From Fictibacillus phosphorivorans (GTDB taxonomy: Bacteria; Bacillota; Bacilli; Bacillales; Fictibacillaceae), in the NCBI RefSeq assembly GCF_023715845.1, contig NZ_JAMBOR010000025.1:1-55124 (forward strand): 55,124 nucleotides of DNA, given 5' to 3'. The translations under genes were made by a program, and so were the position numbers. The notes beneath the pieces were generated by a model, which was not told the DNA's origin, made no database searches, and saw nothing but the letters and a program-made list of their open reading frames with translations. Shown piece after piece: positions 11,616 to 21,280 of the stretch; positions within the stretch are counted from its first letter, which is position 1; every line of letters starts with the position of its first letter.

Positions 11616-13523
11616 TTAATCTTGTTTTGGTTCTTCTTCATCTTTTTTGTTAAGTGTAACCTTAACATCATCAGATGGATTAGAAATCGTTTTTTTGTCA
11701 GGAAGCTGACCTGTTTTAACAAGCTCTTTGATTTGTTCTTCATCAAGCGTCTCAACAGATAGCAATGTCTGAGCGATGATTTCTAACTTCGAATTGTGTT
11801 CTGTTAGAATCTGACGGCAGCGCTCGTAAGAATCCTTAATGATGCGTTGAACTTCTAAGTCGATCTCATGCGCGATAGCATCACTGTAGTTTTGCTCATT
11901 GTTGAAGTCTCTTCCTAAGAACACTTGGCCTCCTTGAGAAGAACCAAACTGCATAGGGCCGAGACGTTCACTCATACCGAACTCCGTTACCATGCGGCGC
12001 GCGATACCTGTAGCACGCTGGAAGTCATTATGAGCACCTGTACTTACTTCATTGAAGGTAATCTCTTCAGCCACACGGCCTCCAAGCAATCCAACAATCT
12101 TATCTTCTAATTCTGGTTTCGTCATGAAATAACGATCTTCTTTAGGAAGCATAACTGTGTATCCTCCGGCTTGACCACGAGGAACAACTGTTACTTTATG
12201 AACGGTATCGGCACCTTCAAGAACGAGACCAATTACTGTATGACCAGCTTCATGGTAAGCCACGATGTTCTTTTCTTTTTCAGAAATAACACGGCTCTTC
12301 TTGGCAGGACCGGCAATGACACGATCTATCGCTTCATCTATATCGTCCATATCGATCTTTTTCTTGTCAGAACGGGCAGCAACTAATGCTGCTTCGTTTA
12401 ATAAGTTTTCAAGATCCGCACCAGAGAAACCTGGAGTACGCATCGCGATCGTTTTTAAGTTAACGTCTTCTGCAAGCGGTTTGTTACGCGCATGCACGTG
12501 AAGAACTTCTTCACGGCCTTTTACATCTGGGCGGTTAACCGGAATCTGACGGTCAAATCGTCCTGGACGTAGAAGGGCAGGGTCAAGAATATCAGCACGG
12601 TTCGTTGCGGCAATGATAATAATTCCTTCATTTGCACCGAAACCATCCATCTCAACGAGTAATTGGTTTAGCGTCTGCTCACGTTCATCGTGACCGCCGC
12701 CAAGACCAGCACCACGCTGGCGTCCTACAGCATCAATCTCATCGATGAAAATGATACATGGAGCATTTTTCTTTGCGTTCTCGAATAGATCACGTACACG
12801 GGATGCACCGACACCGACGAACATTTCAACGAAATCAGAACCTGAGATCGAGAAGAACGGAACGCCTGCTTCACCTGCTACAGCACGTGCAAGAAGTGTT
12901 TTACCAGTACCCGGCGGTCCCACTAAAAGTACACCTTTTGGAATACGTGCACCTAGTGCTGAGAATTTGCGAGGATCCTTCAAGAATTCAACAACTTCTA
13001 CAAGTTCTTGTTTCTCTTCATCCGCTCCAGCTACATCTTTAAACGTAACTTTTTTCTTTTCTTCGTTATAGAGCTTAGCCTTACTCTTACCAAAGTTCAT
13101 GACGCGGCTTCCGCCACCCTGGGCTTGATTAAGCAAGAAGAAGAATAAAATAAAGATAATGACAAACGGGATAATCGATGTAAAGAACGTAACCCAGCCG
13201 CTCGTCTGTTCCTGCTGTTTGAATTCAACATTTGCGGTATCTGCAAGCTTTTCAATTTCAGCAAGTGTATTGCCTGTTAATGGAGCATTCGTCTGGAATA
13301 CTTCTCCTTCTTTTGCTCCCTCCAGCTTACCTCGGACAACATATACGCCACCCTCTGGCTGGTAAACAATGCTTTCTACTTTACCGTCTTCAATGTACTT
13401 TGTCAGTTGGTCATAACGGATTTCTTTTACTTCATTGTTATTGCCGTTGAAAAAGCTGACAACTCCAACTACAACTAAAAAGATTAATAAATAAAATATC
13501 GTATTACGGAAGATGCGATTCAT
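11616..13523 (-). CDS. ftsH: ATP-dependent zinc metalloprotease FtsH
   Basis: Membrane-anchored AAA+ protease that degrades misfolded membrane proteins and regulators. The 635-aa protein has two transmembrane segments (about 7-24 and 112-131) flanking an extracytoplasmic domain. Walker A GPPGTGKT is at 202-209, Walker B IIFIDEID at 257-264, the second region of homology [11 protein letters not shown] follows, and the zinc site HEAGH is at 424-428. The C-terminus is acidic and lysine-rich. AAGGAGG precedes the ATG. It lies 50 nt after hprT and ends at a strong terminator. Confidence 0.98.
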   Translation of the reverse strand: MNRIFRNTIFYLLIFLVVVGVVSFFNGNNNEVKEIRYDQLTKYIEDGKVESIVYQPEGGVYVVRGKLEGAKEGEVFQTNAPLTGNTLAEIEKLADTANVEFKQQEQTSGWVTFFTSIIPFVIIFILFFFLLNQAQGGGSRVMNFGKSKAKLYNEEKKKVTFKDVAGADEEKQELVEVVEFLKDPRKFSALGARIPKGVLLVGPPGTGKTLLARAVAGEAGVPFFSISGSDFVEMFVGVGASRVRDLFENAKKNAPCIIFIDEIDAVGRQRGAGLGGGHDEREQTLNQLLVEMDGFGANEGIIIIAATNRADILDPALLRPGRFDRQIPVNRPDVKGREEVLHVHARNKPLAEDVNLKTIAMRTPGFSGADLENLLNEAALVAARSDKKKIDMDDIDEAIDRVIAGPAKKSRVISEKEKNIVAYHEAGHTVIGLVLEGADTVHKVTVVPRGQAGGYTVMLPKEDRYFMTKPELEDKIVGLLGGRVAEEITFNEVSTGAHNDFQRATGIARRMVTEFGMSERLGPMQFGSSQGGQVFLGRDFNNEQNYSDAIAHEIDLEVQRIIKDSYERCRQILTEHNSKLEIIAQTLLSVETLDEEQIKELVKTGQLPDKKTISNPSDDVKVTLNKKDEEEPKQD

Positions 13524-13573
13524 TCCTTACCTCCTTAGGCGAACAATCAAATCTTATGCAGTTATTGCTATTG

Positions 13574-14113
13574 TTACTTTTCGTAGATCTCTGGCTTTAA
13601 TACGCCAATGTAAGGCAAGTTGCGGTACTTCTCGTTGTAATCCAAGCCGTATCCGACAACAAAAGCATCAGGAACGATAAAGCCAGCTAAATCGGGTTTA
13701 ATATCAACTTTTCTTCCTGTTGGCTTATCTAACAATGTTACAATTTTAACTGTTTTGGCCTTGCGTGTTTTAAACAAGTTAACCAAATAGCTAAGGGTCA
13801 ATCCGCTGTCAATAATATCTTCTACAATGATAACGTCTCGACCTTCTAAGGAAGTATCTAAATCTTTAACGATTTTCACTTGACCGGAAGAAACGGTAGA
13901 AGCTCCATAGCTGGAAACAGCCATTAGATCGATCTCAAGGTGGACATCCATTCGTTTAATCAGATCTGCCATAAAAGGTAAAGCACCTTTCAAAACTCCA
14001 ATTACTAATGGAAAACTGTCCTTATATTCCTCTGAAAGCTCTTTTCCAAGTTCTTTAATTTTCTCTTGAATAGCCTCTTCGGATATAAGGGTTTCTAAAA
14101 TTTCATCATGCAT
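13574..14113 (-). CDS. hprT: Hypoxanthine-guanine phosphoribosyltransferase
   Basis: Purine salvage enzyme making IMP and GMP from PRPP. The 179-aa protein has the PRPP-binding loop [11 protein letters not shown] (97-107), [11 protein letters not shown] near the N-terminus, and VVGYGLDY for base recognition. AGGAGG lies 11 nt before the ATG, slightly long. It follows tilS by 15 nt; the tilS-hprT-ftsH order is conserved across Firmicutes. Confidence 0.97.
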   Translation of the reverse strand: MHDEILETLISEEAIQEKIKELGKELSEEYKDSFPLVIGVLKGALPFMADLIKRMDVHLEIDLMAVSSYGASTVSSGQVKIVKDLDTSLEGRDVIIVEDIIDSGLTLSYLVNLFKTRKAKTVKIVTLLDKPTGRKVDIKPDLAGFIVPDAFVVGYGLDYNEKYRNLPYIGVLKPEIYEK

Positions 14114-14128
14114 AGTTCAACAAGCCTC

Positions 14129-15523
14129 CTAGACGTCATGGCGATTTTTTTGAAAGCGTAAGATAACCCACTGTTCAGATTGATTTAAAGATTTGCGTTC
14201 AGTGTGCTTCAGTCCGGGAAGCCATATTACATCGTCGTTTGCATCAACAACGACAGGCCAAATTTTCCGTTCTTCTGGTACCACTTTAGCATCAATAAAA
14301 ATATCTTTTAATTTCCGCGTACCGACGCCGGCAATCGCCATCCGGTCACCTAGTCTGCGGTTTCGAACTCGTAAAGGGAGACTTACATCATTCGGTGAAA
14401 ACACAAAAACATCTTTTCCTCTAATTGAATCAGGTTCACAATCCGTTGTTTCAGCAGTTAATATTCCAATCGGTAATTCTGCTATGCCAGGTATATCCAT
14501 CGGAAAATCATAAGATGGTTCCTCATTTTTTATCGGCACAAAACTTAATGTACATCTGTCATAAGTACGGCTGACAAAAAGGCCTGACGGAAAATGCAAA
14601 AATCCCGATGGATGCTCACTTCCGAGCAAACTAAGAAAGTTTTCCTTATGTACAGAGGAAAGAGATGACGGATTTAATTTATACAGATAGTTCAATATTA
14701 GTGTAATCCCTCTTTTTTGTAAAGGAATAGGCATCTTGTTAAATGCGGATACAGATAACTCTATTTTCCCCTCTGCTTTAACTATTAAAACCTTTTCTAA
14801 CTCTATTTCAGTCTGATGTATTATATACGCTTCATCTTCCGTTATGGTTTCACTCAAATACTGAAATCTTTCATGAACATTTGGATTTTCTTCTTTCAAA
14901 AAAGGCAATACTTTTTTTCTAAACCGGTTCCGTATATATTTTTCACTTTCATTAGATGGATCGTAAATAGGATTAAGATCTTCCACTTTACAATATTGCT
15001 CGATTTCAGCCTTCGTTATTCCTAAAAAGGGGCGAATAATTTCACCGTCAGTGAAAGGACGTTTGACGGGTATTCCTGCCAGACTGTATCCTTCACTGCC
15101 TCTTGTCATCCTCATGAGCATCGTCTCTATTTGGTCATCACCATGATGAGCAAGCGCGAGAGTATCTGCTCCGAATTTTTTCATAACCCGTTCGAAAAAA
15201 TCGTACCGGCATATTCGAGCTGCTGTCTGCGGGGAGAGGTGATTCTTTTTTTGAAAGTTCGCTACATCCGCTTCTCCGCCTTCAAACGGGATGTTCCTTG
15301 CTAAGCAAAATTGTTCAACCATCGATTGTTCTCGAGCCGACTCCTCCCCTCTTAATGTATGATCAAAGGATGCCGCAACTACTTTAATTCTGTACTTAGC
15401 TGATCGTTTCCATAAAAAGTGAAGCAAGGCTAGTGAGTCTGGTCCACCGGAAACACCAACAACAACCGTCTTTGCGGAAGAAAGAAGCTGGTGTTTTTTT
15501 ATAAAATTTTCAACATGCTGCAA
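14129..15523 (-). CDS. tilS: tRNA(Ile)-lysidine synthase
   Basis: Modifies C34 of tRNA-Ile2 (CAU anticodon) to lysidine so that it reads AUA. The 464-aa protein has the ATP pyrophosphatase loop SGGPDS at 25-30, DHTLRGEES, and HHGDDQIETMLMR, with TilS C-terminal domains. The start is read as TTG at 15523: AAGGAG lies 9 nt upstream and the product then begins MQHVENFIKKH, aligning with known TilS. An upstream ATG at 15553 has no ribosome site. Confidence 0.94.
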   Translation of the reverse strand: MQHVENFIKKHQLLSSAKTVVVGVSGGPDSLALLHFLWKRSAKYRIKVVAASFDHTLRGEESAREQSMVEQFCLARNIPFEGGEADVANFQKKNHLSPQTAARICRYDFFERVMKKFGADTLALAHHGDDQIETMLMRMTRGSEGYSLAGIPVKRPFTDGEIIRPFLGITKAEIEQYCKVEDLNPIYDPSNESEKYIRNRFRKKVLPFLKEENPNVHERFQYLSETITEDEAYIIHQTEIELEKVLIVKAEGKIELSVSAFNKMPIPLQKRGITLILNYLYKLNPSSLSSVHKENFLSLLGSEHPSGFLHFPSGLFVSRTYDRCTLSFVPIKNEEPSYDFPMDIPGIAELPIGILTAETTDCEPDSIRGKDVFVFSPNDVSLPLRVRNRRLGDRMAIAGVGTRKLKDIFIDAKVVPEERKIWPVVVDANDDVIWLPGLKHTERKSLNQSEQWVILRFQKNRHDV

Positions 15524-15589
15524 CCTAACCCGCTCCTTCACACTAATTCTCATTTAAAATATATCAAAGAATGCGGCTGACTTACACAC

Positions 15590-16573
15590 TTACATCGTTT
15601 GGCCGAGGATATAAAATAAATAAACGATAAACACAAATGTAAATACTAAAAAAGTTTCGGCAATAAAGCTTTTCTCTTTCTTTTTTTGTGACTGTCTCGT
15701 TCTGTTTTGTACAGTTGATTTTTGGACGGTAGATTTTTTATTCTTCTTAACTGACCTTTTGTCATTTTCATTCAGTAAAAGAACAAGCTCATTTCTCATT
15801 TCCTCAGCATATCGATACTTTCCATTCCAAGCTTTCTCAAGAATATGTGCGTAAGGTCGGAGCATCGGACTGTTTTTTCTTAAGTCGTGCATCTGTCTAT
15901 CAGGATCACTCTTTCTCGTAAAACGTGCCGGATAAGCAAGATTGACCATCACCATACCAGCAGAGAATAAATCATACGAAGGCTCCGCTTTTCTTGAGCC
16001 TTTTCCCCAATATCCTCTGTCAAAAAACTCGGTGTATTCCTTGATTGACCGGTCCATGACGGTGGTGCCGCCTACATCAATCCATCTGATTCGGTAGGGA
16101 GGACCTGTAACAAGCAAATTATCAGGTTTTAAATCGCCAAATGCCCATCCTGCTTGATGAAGCGTGTGGAGATCCGTTAAGAGCTGAACCAGCAGAATGC
16201 CTGCCCATTCAGGAGATCTTGCTTTCATAAAATCAAAGAGTGTCTCACCTTTTAAATATTCCATCGCATAGAACGGATAGGTTCCACTCCTTGTCTGCCA
16301 ATCATCCACATCGATTAAAGAAGGTCCAAGGACTTTCCCCTGGACCTTAGAAAAACGCTTCAGCACATTTACTTCTGATGTAATCGACATTTGGTCATGG
16401 CCAATCTTTAAAGCCACGGAACCATTCATAGAATCAGCGAGATATACGGCACCTGTTGCTCCATAACCCAAACGGCGACGTATACGATAGGGAAGCTTGT
16501 TCCATTTGCCTCGTATCTCTTCTCCTGCAGCTAAGTTACATACCGGACTCTTCGATATATCCTGGGGCATCAT
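15590..16573 (-). CDS. yabT: Serine/threonine protein kinase YabT (sporulation-linked)
   Basis: A Hanks-type kinase with glycine loop GYGATGAVY, VALK lysine, FGDLKPDN in place of the usual HRDLKPEN, and DVG in place of DFG. It has a basic lysine/arginine-rich linker (about 270-300) and one C-terminal transmembrane helix with no outer domain. B. subtilis YabT has this layout, is stimulated by DNA and acts early in sporulation. Start at ATG 16573 follows AAAAAGGAG by 11 nt; an upstream ATG at 16621 lies deep inside yabS. It still overlaps yabS by 38 nt, implying coupling. Confidence 0.9.
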   Translation of the reverse strand: MMPQDISKSPVCNLAAGEEIRGKWNKLPYRIRRRLGYGATGAVYLADSMNGSVALKIGHDQMSITSEVNVLKRFSKVQGKVLGPSLIDVDDWQTRSGTYPFYAMEYLKGETLFDFMKARSPEWAGILLVQLLTDLHTLHQAGWAFGDLKPDNLLVTGPPYRIRWIDVGGTTVMDRSIKEYTEFFDRGYWGKGSRKAEPSYDLFSAGMVMVNLAYPARFTRKSDPDRQMHDLRKNSPMLRPYAHILEKAWNGKYRYAEEMRNELVLLLNENDKRSVKKNKKSTVQKSTVQNRTRQSQKKKEKSFIAETFLVFTFVFIVYLFYILGQTM

Positions 16574-17288
16574 CGGACAAGAAGCTCCTTTTTGAGGATC
16601 GTTTACGGGCGAATGCAGCAATCCCTTCTTTTATTGCCGGTCCTGTTGGTGTAATTCCGCCTAATGAAAGCTTAGAAAAAACTTTACCGATCGAATCTAA
16701 TCTCGAAGACCAGCTTAATAATTCGTCTACTTCTTTCTTTTTGCCTGGGAACGCAAAAATCGCAAACTCATTATCACCGATTCTTGAATTAAGCGAGATC
16801 GATAGATCGAGTAATGATTCCTGAACAGTCAGCATCTTATCCTCCATTGAGCCGGAAGCATCTATCAAAATTAATACTTCAAGGTTCATCGTTTCTCCCA
16901 TTTCATCAACAACTTCCATCACCTCACCGCGTTTATCAGGCGGGAGGTCATCCATCGTAGATTTACTTCCGAGGATCTGCTGCAACTCTGCGTTTACGAC
17001 GCCTTTAATCGTTTGGGCCATTGCTTTTTGTGTGACCATCTTAACCGTTTGTGCGAGCTGCCTCGCATAGACGACCTGACTGATCCCGCCTCCAGCCATC
17101 GCTATGTCTTCTACCTCTTTTAAGCCTTGTCTGTGATACTCCGGTGCGTCTTCATTTAATACACCGATTACGTTTACTGAAATACCTTGCTCATGCGCAA
17201 GCGCTGCCATCGCTACTGGATCTTCACCTTGATTCGAACACCCGTCTGTAATCAGCAGGATCTGCCTTAACGTTCCTTTTTTATGCAT
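16536..17288 (-). CDS. yabS: von Willebrand factor A-domain protein YabS
   Basis: A 250-aa protein with a VWA fold: LLITDGCSNQG near the N-terminus and a MIDAS-like ILIDASGSMEDK (around residue 140), then TPTGPAI. The order of the two VWA-like segments suggests a circularly arranged or duplicated Rossmann unit. Equivalent to B. subtilis yabS, which is expressed in sporulation, but no activity is established. AGAGGTG precedes the ATG by 8 nt. Cotranscribed with yabT. Confidence 0.85.
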   Translation of the reverse strand: MHKKGTLRQILLITDGCSNQGEDPVAMAALAHEQGISVNVIGVLNEDAPEYHRQGLKEVEDIAMAGGGISQVVYARQLAQTVKMVTQKAMAQTIKGVVNAELQQILGSKSTMDDLPPDKRGEVMEVVDEMGETMNLEVLILIDASGSMEDKMLTVQESLLDLSISLNSRIGDNEFAIFAFPGKKKEVDELLSWSSRLDSIGKVFSKLSLGGITPTGPAIKEGIAAFARKRSSKRSFLSDDAPGYIEESGM

Positions 17289-17378
17289 TCTCTAACACCT
17301 CTCAGGTACGATTTTTAACGTGTTACCATCATCGTCAAAAGAGGCGAGGAATATACGTTTCAAGAGACTTTCGTACAT

Positions 17379-17433
17379 AAAAAAAGAGGAACGGCTCGAA
17401 ACGTTAAACGTTAAAAGCCAAGCCTCTTTTTCG
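17379..17433 (-). terminator. spoIIE terminator
   Basis: Long minus-strand hairpin AAAGAGG-CTT-GGCT / AGCC-GTT-CCTCTTT followed by seven T. The loop itself contains a repeated AACGTT. Confidence 0.85.
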
Positions 17434-17478
17434 TTAGTTATTAAGTTAATGTTGTTAGTTAAATAGTATTCTAATAAA

Positions 17479-19971
17479 CTATTGAGCTTTCTTTCTTTGT
17501 AAGTTTACCTTTGGATAATGAGGGACAGTCGCCCATTTCGGAATATTTTTTTCGATCTTCGTTACTGCAACTGTCATATCATCTTCGATTCCGTTACCTG
17601 TCCGTATAACCTCCTCCATGATAAGGTCGGCAATTTCCTGAGGGTCCTCTGTATCAATCTCTCTTATCTTCCGCTTTAACCAAGCATCTATATTCTCAAC
17701 ATGTCGAGGTGCTTCATAGATTCCATCACTCATCATGATGAGAATATCTCCCGCTTTTAACTGCTCGTCCACAACATCGACATCAAAATCTTGAATGATG
17801 CCCATCGGCAAATTGCTAGCCTCTACTGTTTTTATTTGATCTCCGCGTTTAATAAAACTTGGAGTTGAACCGATCTTTAAGAACTTAGCGGATGCGTCCT
17901 GCAAATCAATCATCGCTAGATCTAATGTTGAGAAGATCTCATCTGTTGTTCTTAGCGATAAAACCGAATTTACGGATTTGATCGCGACCTCTTCCTCAAT
18001 ACCTGATTGGAGAATCTTTTGCAGCAGCTGGAGGGTTTCGTTGCTTTCTATAAAGGCGCGTTCGCCGTTACCCATTCCATCAGCTATAGCTACAGCAAAT
18101 TTACCCGCACCAATTTCAATCGTGGAGTGGCTGTCTCCAGAAAGCCAAGCGCCTCCTTTCGCTGCTGAGGCAATTCCTGTTTCCACTACATATTCTCTTG
18201 CTGAATGGAATGTCAGATGACAGAAGCCTGTCGCATAATTTGCACATTCCTCGTGAGTGACAATGATCGTTTCTTCTAAAATGTCTGATAAAATCGGTGC
18301 GATTAATTTCTCGCCGATGCCCGAATGATTGCAGTACGGAATCGTCATCTCGATATCCACGTTTGACGCTTCTAAGCTGTAAATATCAACATGTCCCACA
18401 TCAATCCCGGCTTTTAATAAAGAGTCCTTAATCTGCTCTTCTTGCATCTGATGATTTTCTTGTTCACGCTGAATTTCTTTCGCAAAGTTCTGCATGACTT
18501 GAGAAACACCCATGAGCTGATCTGCTACCAGTCTGCGGCTTTCCTGCACTTGGATCTTCAATTTTTGGCTAGCTTTATATTGCGATAATTCCTGTTTCAT
18601 GTGGTCAGTTACTTTTTGCGGTTTTATACAGTGTCTTTCCCATTCACGTTTTAATTTTCGATCCCTGATATCTCCGTATTCTTCTTGTTCGACCATTATA
18701 TTTGTCATGAGGTCATAGGTGGAAGTGAAGTTTTGAGCCCAACATTGTTCTTTCTTAAAGCATGTTTGACATGTTTTTTCCGTGATATTGCTTAAAAATA
18801 AATCCACTTCTCGAGAGCTTTCTTCTTCATTCACTGATTGGCCAACTGAACCGAATGAATGAGATAGTGCCTGGAATAGAGAAGAAAATCGCTCAACGCG
18901 ACTCGCTGTAACATCTCGAATCTTTTTTAAGTATTGCTGTTGCTGAATCGAATGTTCTCTTGTTCCGGGTACATATTTGGATATATTGCTTATCGCTGTT
19001 TTAGGTGTTAACAGGAACAGAAGGATTGCAAAGCCTGATTCCATTAAGGTTAAAGTAATTTCAGACCTGCCTTCTCCATACAATCCGATCAGTACCGTTC
19101 CAATAATCAGCCCTAAGCTTACTCCAAACCTTTTCCCCTCTTTTAAAAGGCCGCCTAAAAGACCTGAGAACGCAAGCAAGCTCATCTGTGAAAGACTGGC
19201 TACTTGGGCAAGACTGAGGATTAAACCAGTGACTACCCCTACCGTAGATCCAATAGCCGCTCCACCTACAAAAGCAAACAAAAGCACGAGATAACGGGAG
19301 ACGACATGTTCAACGGAGACATCATTGATCTGCCAGCCAATCGTACCTGTCATGACGGATGCAAGGAGGATCATCAAACAAACAATCTCTTCATTCTTCA
19401 AGGACTGAGGAATCTTTTTGTAAGTTAACAACGGAATAGACTGAAGAAAGATTAATGTCAGTACTAAACTTAGTCCCCCTTCTACTAGGGCAAGCATCGT
19501 GTCAACCCGCTCTAATCCTCCTTCACCAAATAAAGAAAATAACGTTCGGGTTAGTAAGCTTGATCCAAAAACGATAAGCGGCAAACTTTGGACCCTATTC
19601 TTAATAAATAGGTCTGTCCCTTTCTGCAAACACCCATAGACCAGCAAGGCACTCATGAAAAACAATGCATTGATTGGCTGATGTGTGAGTGCGCCCGCCA
19701 GTATAGCAAAAACGGCAATACCTGTCCGTTCTTTTCTTAAGACAAATACACTCGCCACAAAAGGCAATGCAAATGGAGCCATCTCAGCTAAGATCATAGC
19801 TCGTCCTAACAAAAAGCCAATTCCAAACAACAGCATTCTCCAATTAAAAATGCTCTGGTTCAAAATCTGAAGCCATCTCCTACTTGTCTTATAGACTGCC
19901 TGCTGACCTTTTTCTACCCATACCATGCCTCTAATCGGTTCGAGTACTTCTTGTTCTACTTTCTGCCACAT
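17479..19971 (-). CDS. spoIIE: Stage II sporulation protein E, membrane PP2C phosphatase
   Basis: Dephosphorylates SpoIIAA to release sigma-F in the forespore and takes part in polar septation with FtsZ. The 830-aa protein has about ten N-terminal transmembrane helices (to ~residue 320), a central regulatory domain with a CxxC pair (TCQTCFKKEQC), and a C-terminal PP2C domain. The latter carries IADGMGNGERA, LSLRTTDEIFSTLDLAMIDL and MMSDGIYEAP. The ATG at 20007 overlaps the promoter -10 and cannot be in the mRNA, so ATG 19971 with GGTGGTG 7 nt upstream is the start; this gives a length close to the B. subtilis protein (827 aa). Confidence 0.96.
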   Translation of the reverse strand: MWQKVEQEVLEPIRGMVWVEKGQQAVYKTSRRWLQILNQSIFNWRMLLFGIGFLLGRAMILAEMAPFALPFVASVFVLRKERTGIAVFAILAGALTHQPINALFFMSALLVYGCLQKGTDLFIKNRVQSLPLIVFGSSLLTRTLFSLFGEGGLERVDTMLALVEGGLSLVLTLIFLQSIPLLTYKKIPQSLKNEEIVCLMILLASVMTGTIGWQINDVSVEHVVSRYLVLLFAFVGGAAIGSTVGVVTGLILSLAQVASLSQMSLLAFSGLLGGLLKEGKRFGVSLGLIIGTVLIGLYGEGRSEITLTLMESGFAILLFLLTPKTAISNISKYVPGTREHSIQQQQYLKKIRDVTASRVERFSSLFQALSHSFGSVGQSVNEEESSREVDLFLSNITEKTCQTCFKKEQCWAQNFTSTYDLMTNIMVEQEEYGDIRDRKLKREWERHCIKPQKVTDHMKQELSQYKASQKLKIQVQESRRLVADQLMGVSQVMQNFAKEIQREQENHQMQEEQIKDSLLKAGIDVGHVDIYSLEASNVDIEMTIPYCNHSGIGEKLIAPILSDILEETIIVTHEECANYATGFCHLTFHSAREYVVETGIASAAKGGAWLSGDSHSTIEIGAGKFAVAIADGMGNGERAFIESNETLQLLQKILQSGIEEEVAIKSVNSVLSLRTTDEIFSTLDLAMIDLQDASAKFLKIGSTPSFIKRGDQIKTVEASNLPMGIIQDFDVDVVDEQLKAGDILIMMSDGIYEAPRHVENIDAWLKRKIREIDTEDPQEIADLIMEEVIRTGNGIEDDMTVAVTKIEKNIPKWATVPHYPKVNLQRKKAQ

Positions 19972-20005
19972 CCCATTACACCACCCGTTTCCAATTTGTG
20001 TAACC

Positions 20006-20041
20006 ATTATAAACAGGTTTAGAACAAAGATTTTGTCAAAA
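20006..20041 (-). promoter_or_regulatory. spoIIE promoter, Spo0A-type, with 0A box
   Basis: Minus strand TTGACA (20039-20034), 22-bp spacer, perfect TATAAT (20011-20006). The overlong spacer is the hallmark of Spo0A-activated sigma-A promoters (spoIIG 22 bp, spoIIE 21 bp in B. subtilis). TGTCAAA at 20034-20040 overlaps the -35 and matches the 0A box TGTCGAA at six of seven positions. A weaker box (TCTCGAC) lies near 20065-20071. Confidence 0.8.
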
Positions 20042-20234
20042 GAACAACGCTTGTTAAAAAAACTTCTCGACGGGCTTCCCCACTATTTCACGAAAGAAAA
20101 GCAAAAGAGGACAGCATTCGTATAAAATGAAAAGCAAAGTGATTTGAATGAGAAGAGATTAAGAAGAATTATGAAGAAAAATAAATGGAATACAATTTTA
20201 CTTACGGGGAATTTATAGTTTGCATGTTTACACA

Positions 20235-20268
20235 TTAAAAAAGAGCGCCTTTTTAAAGGTGCTCTTGA
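20235..20268 (-). terminator. tRNA-Met terminator
   Basis: Minus strand hairpin AGAGCACCTTT / AAGGCGCTCT with a short loop, followed by six T, about 30 nt after the tRNA 3' end. Apart from this and the spoIIE promoter region, 20042-20296 shows nothing. Confidence 0.85.
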
Positions 20269-20296
20269 ACGTTTTATAAGTAATGTCAAAAATAAA

Positions 20297-20373
20297 TGGT
20301 AGCGGCGGAGGGAGTCGAACCCACGACCTCACGGGTATGAACCGTACGCTCTAGCCAGCTGAGCTACACCGCC
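20297..20373 (-). tRNA. tRNA-Met (CAT), elongator
   Basis: A 77-base gene folding as a full cloverleaf: acceptor GGCGGTG / CGCCGCT with a G1-U72 pair, D arm AGCTCAGCTGGCTAGAGC, anticodon loop TTCATAC, T loop TTCGACTC, and an encoded CCA. It lacks the C1-A72 mismatch of an initiator and does not resemble tRNA-Ile2. B. subtilis has trnSL-Met1 and trnSL-Glu1 at this place; the Glu gene is not found here. Confidence 0.96.
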
Positions 20374-20395
20374 ATTTGTAAAAGACACAAGTAGT

Positions 20396-20424
20396 ATATT
20401 ACAAGAATCCTGGGTAACTGTCAA
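20396..20424 (-). promoter_or_regulatory. tRNA-Met promoter
   Basis: Minus strand TTGACA (20424-20419), 17-bp spacer, TAATAT (20401-20396), 22 bp before the mature 5' end. Confidence 0.7.
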
Positions 20425-20485
20425 CGGTTCTTTTCGATTTTTGTCGAAAAAGTTTTTTAGTTTCTTTTCTGGATGTATGCGGGTA

Positions 20486-20614
20486 GTTGATTTGCGCTTC
20501 AGGTACTCGCTTTCCGCGGGGCAGGCGGTGAGCCCTTTTGCTGCTTGCGCACCTTAAAGGCTCTCACCTGATCGCTTGTCCCGCAGGAGTCTCGTACCTT
20601 CCGATCAAATCAAC
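20486..20614. repeat. Dispersed intergenic repeat, copy 2 (longest)
   Basis: A 129-bp element with inverted ends GTTGATTT / AAATCAAC and internal blocks ACTCGCTTTCCGCGGGG, GGTGAGCC, GCTCTCACCTG and CCCGCAGGAGTCTCG. It is the most complete of four copies in the window and has no reading frame of its own. It lies between the yabR terminator and the tRNA-Met promoter. The rest of 20374-20748 holds only that promoter and that terminator. Confidence 0.85.
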
Positions 20615-20675
20615 GGCACGGGAAGAAAATAAGAAAAAACATCTGAAAGTTACAATCCCTTTGAAAAAAAGCAAA

Positions 20676-20711
20676 GTAAAAAACAAAAAGCACCCTACGA
20701 ATAGGATGCTA
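20676..20711 (-). terminator. yabR terminator
   Basis: Minus strand hairpin AGCATCCTA / TAGGGTGCT with a TTCG tetraloop, followed by TTTTTGTTTTTT. Confidence 0.88.
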
Positions 20712-20748
20712 GCCATTTATAGATGAATGAGCATTAAAAATGCATCAA

Positions 20749-21189
20749 TTATCCTCTTCGGCCGCCGCGGCCTCCTCTTTTTGATTCAGTACTACGCTTT
20801 AAAGTAGTGAGTCGATCTTCACTATCTTTAAGGAACTTACTCATCTTATCCTCAAATGATAGTGCGCTTGAATGGTTATTCCCGCCGCGATTTGGACCTT
20901 TTCGTGATTTGTTGAATCCGCCTCTGGATGGCGCAGGTCTAGAAGAAGAAACATTTTCTTTTGCCTTCTTAATAGACAGACCGATTTTTCCGTCCTTTTC
21001 GATGCTCATAACCTTTACTTCGACTTGATCACCAACTTTAAGAAATTCGTTGATGTCCTTTACGTAATTATCCGCAACTTCGCTAATATGCACGAGTCCT
21101 GTAGTACCCCCTGGCAGCTCGACAAACGCTCCAAAATGAGTAATCCCAGTAACTTTCCCTTGCAACTTGCTGCCTACTTCAATTGACAT
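20749..21189 (-). CDS. yabR: S1-domain RNA-binding protein YabR
   Basis: A 146-aa protein with one S1 domain at residues 1-75 (GKVTGITHFGAFVELPGGTTGLVHISEV), a disordered basic middle rich in R, G, N and S, and an RGGRGGRRG-type tail. Probably binds RNA or ribosomes; the precise role is unknown, though it resembles general stress protein 13. AAGGAGGAG precedes the ATG at a somewhat long distance. It follows divIC and ends at a strong terminator. Confidence 0.9.
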   Translation of the reverse strand: MSIEVGSKLQGKVTGITHFGAFVELPGGTTGLVHISEVADNYVKDINEFLKVGDQVEVKVMSIEKDGKIGLSIKKAKENVSSSRPAPSRGGFNKSRKGPNRGGNNHSSALSFEDKMSKFLKDSEDRLTTLKRSTESKRGGRGGRRG

Positions 21190-21280
21190 GCAAAAAATGC
21201 TCCTCCTTAAAAAATCTCAAAAGATATCAATACTTATTATACATTCGAAAAAATCTGCGTGTCAATGAACGCTTCTTGCT

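Noticed and set aside
20083-20289. Minus-strand 68-codon open frame between spoIIE and the tRNA
   Set aside because: It runs through the tRNA terminator, has no ribosome site and no recognisable domain.
20297-20373. Initiator tRNA or tRNA-Ile2 with the same CAT anticodon
   Set aside because: No C1-A72 mismatch, and the body differs from tRNA-Ile2; it fits elongator tRNA-Met.
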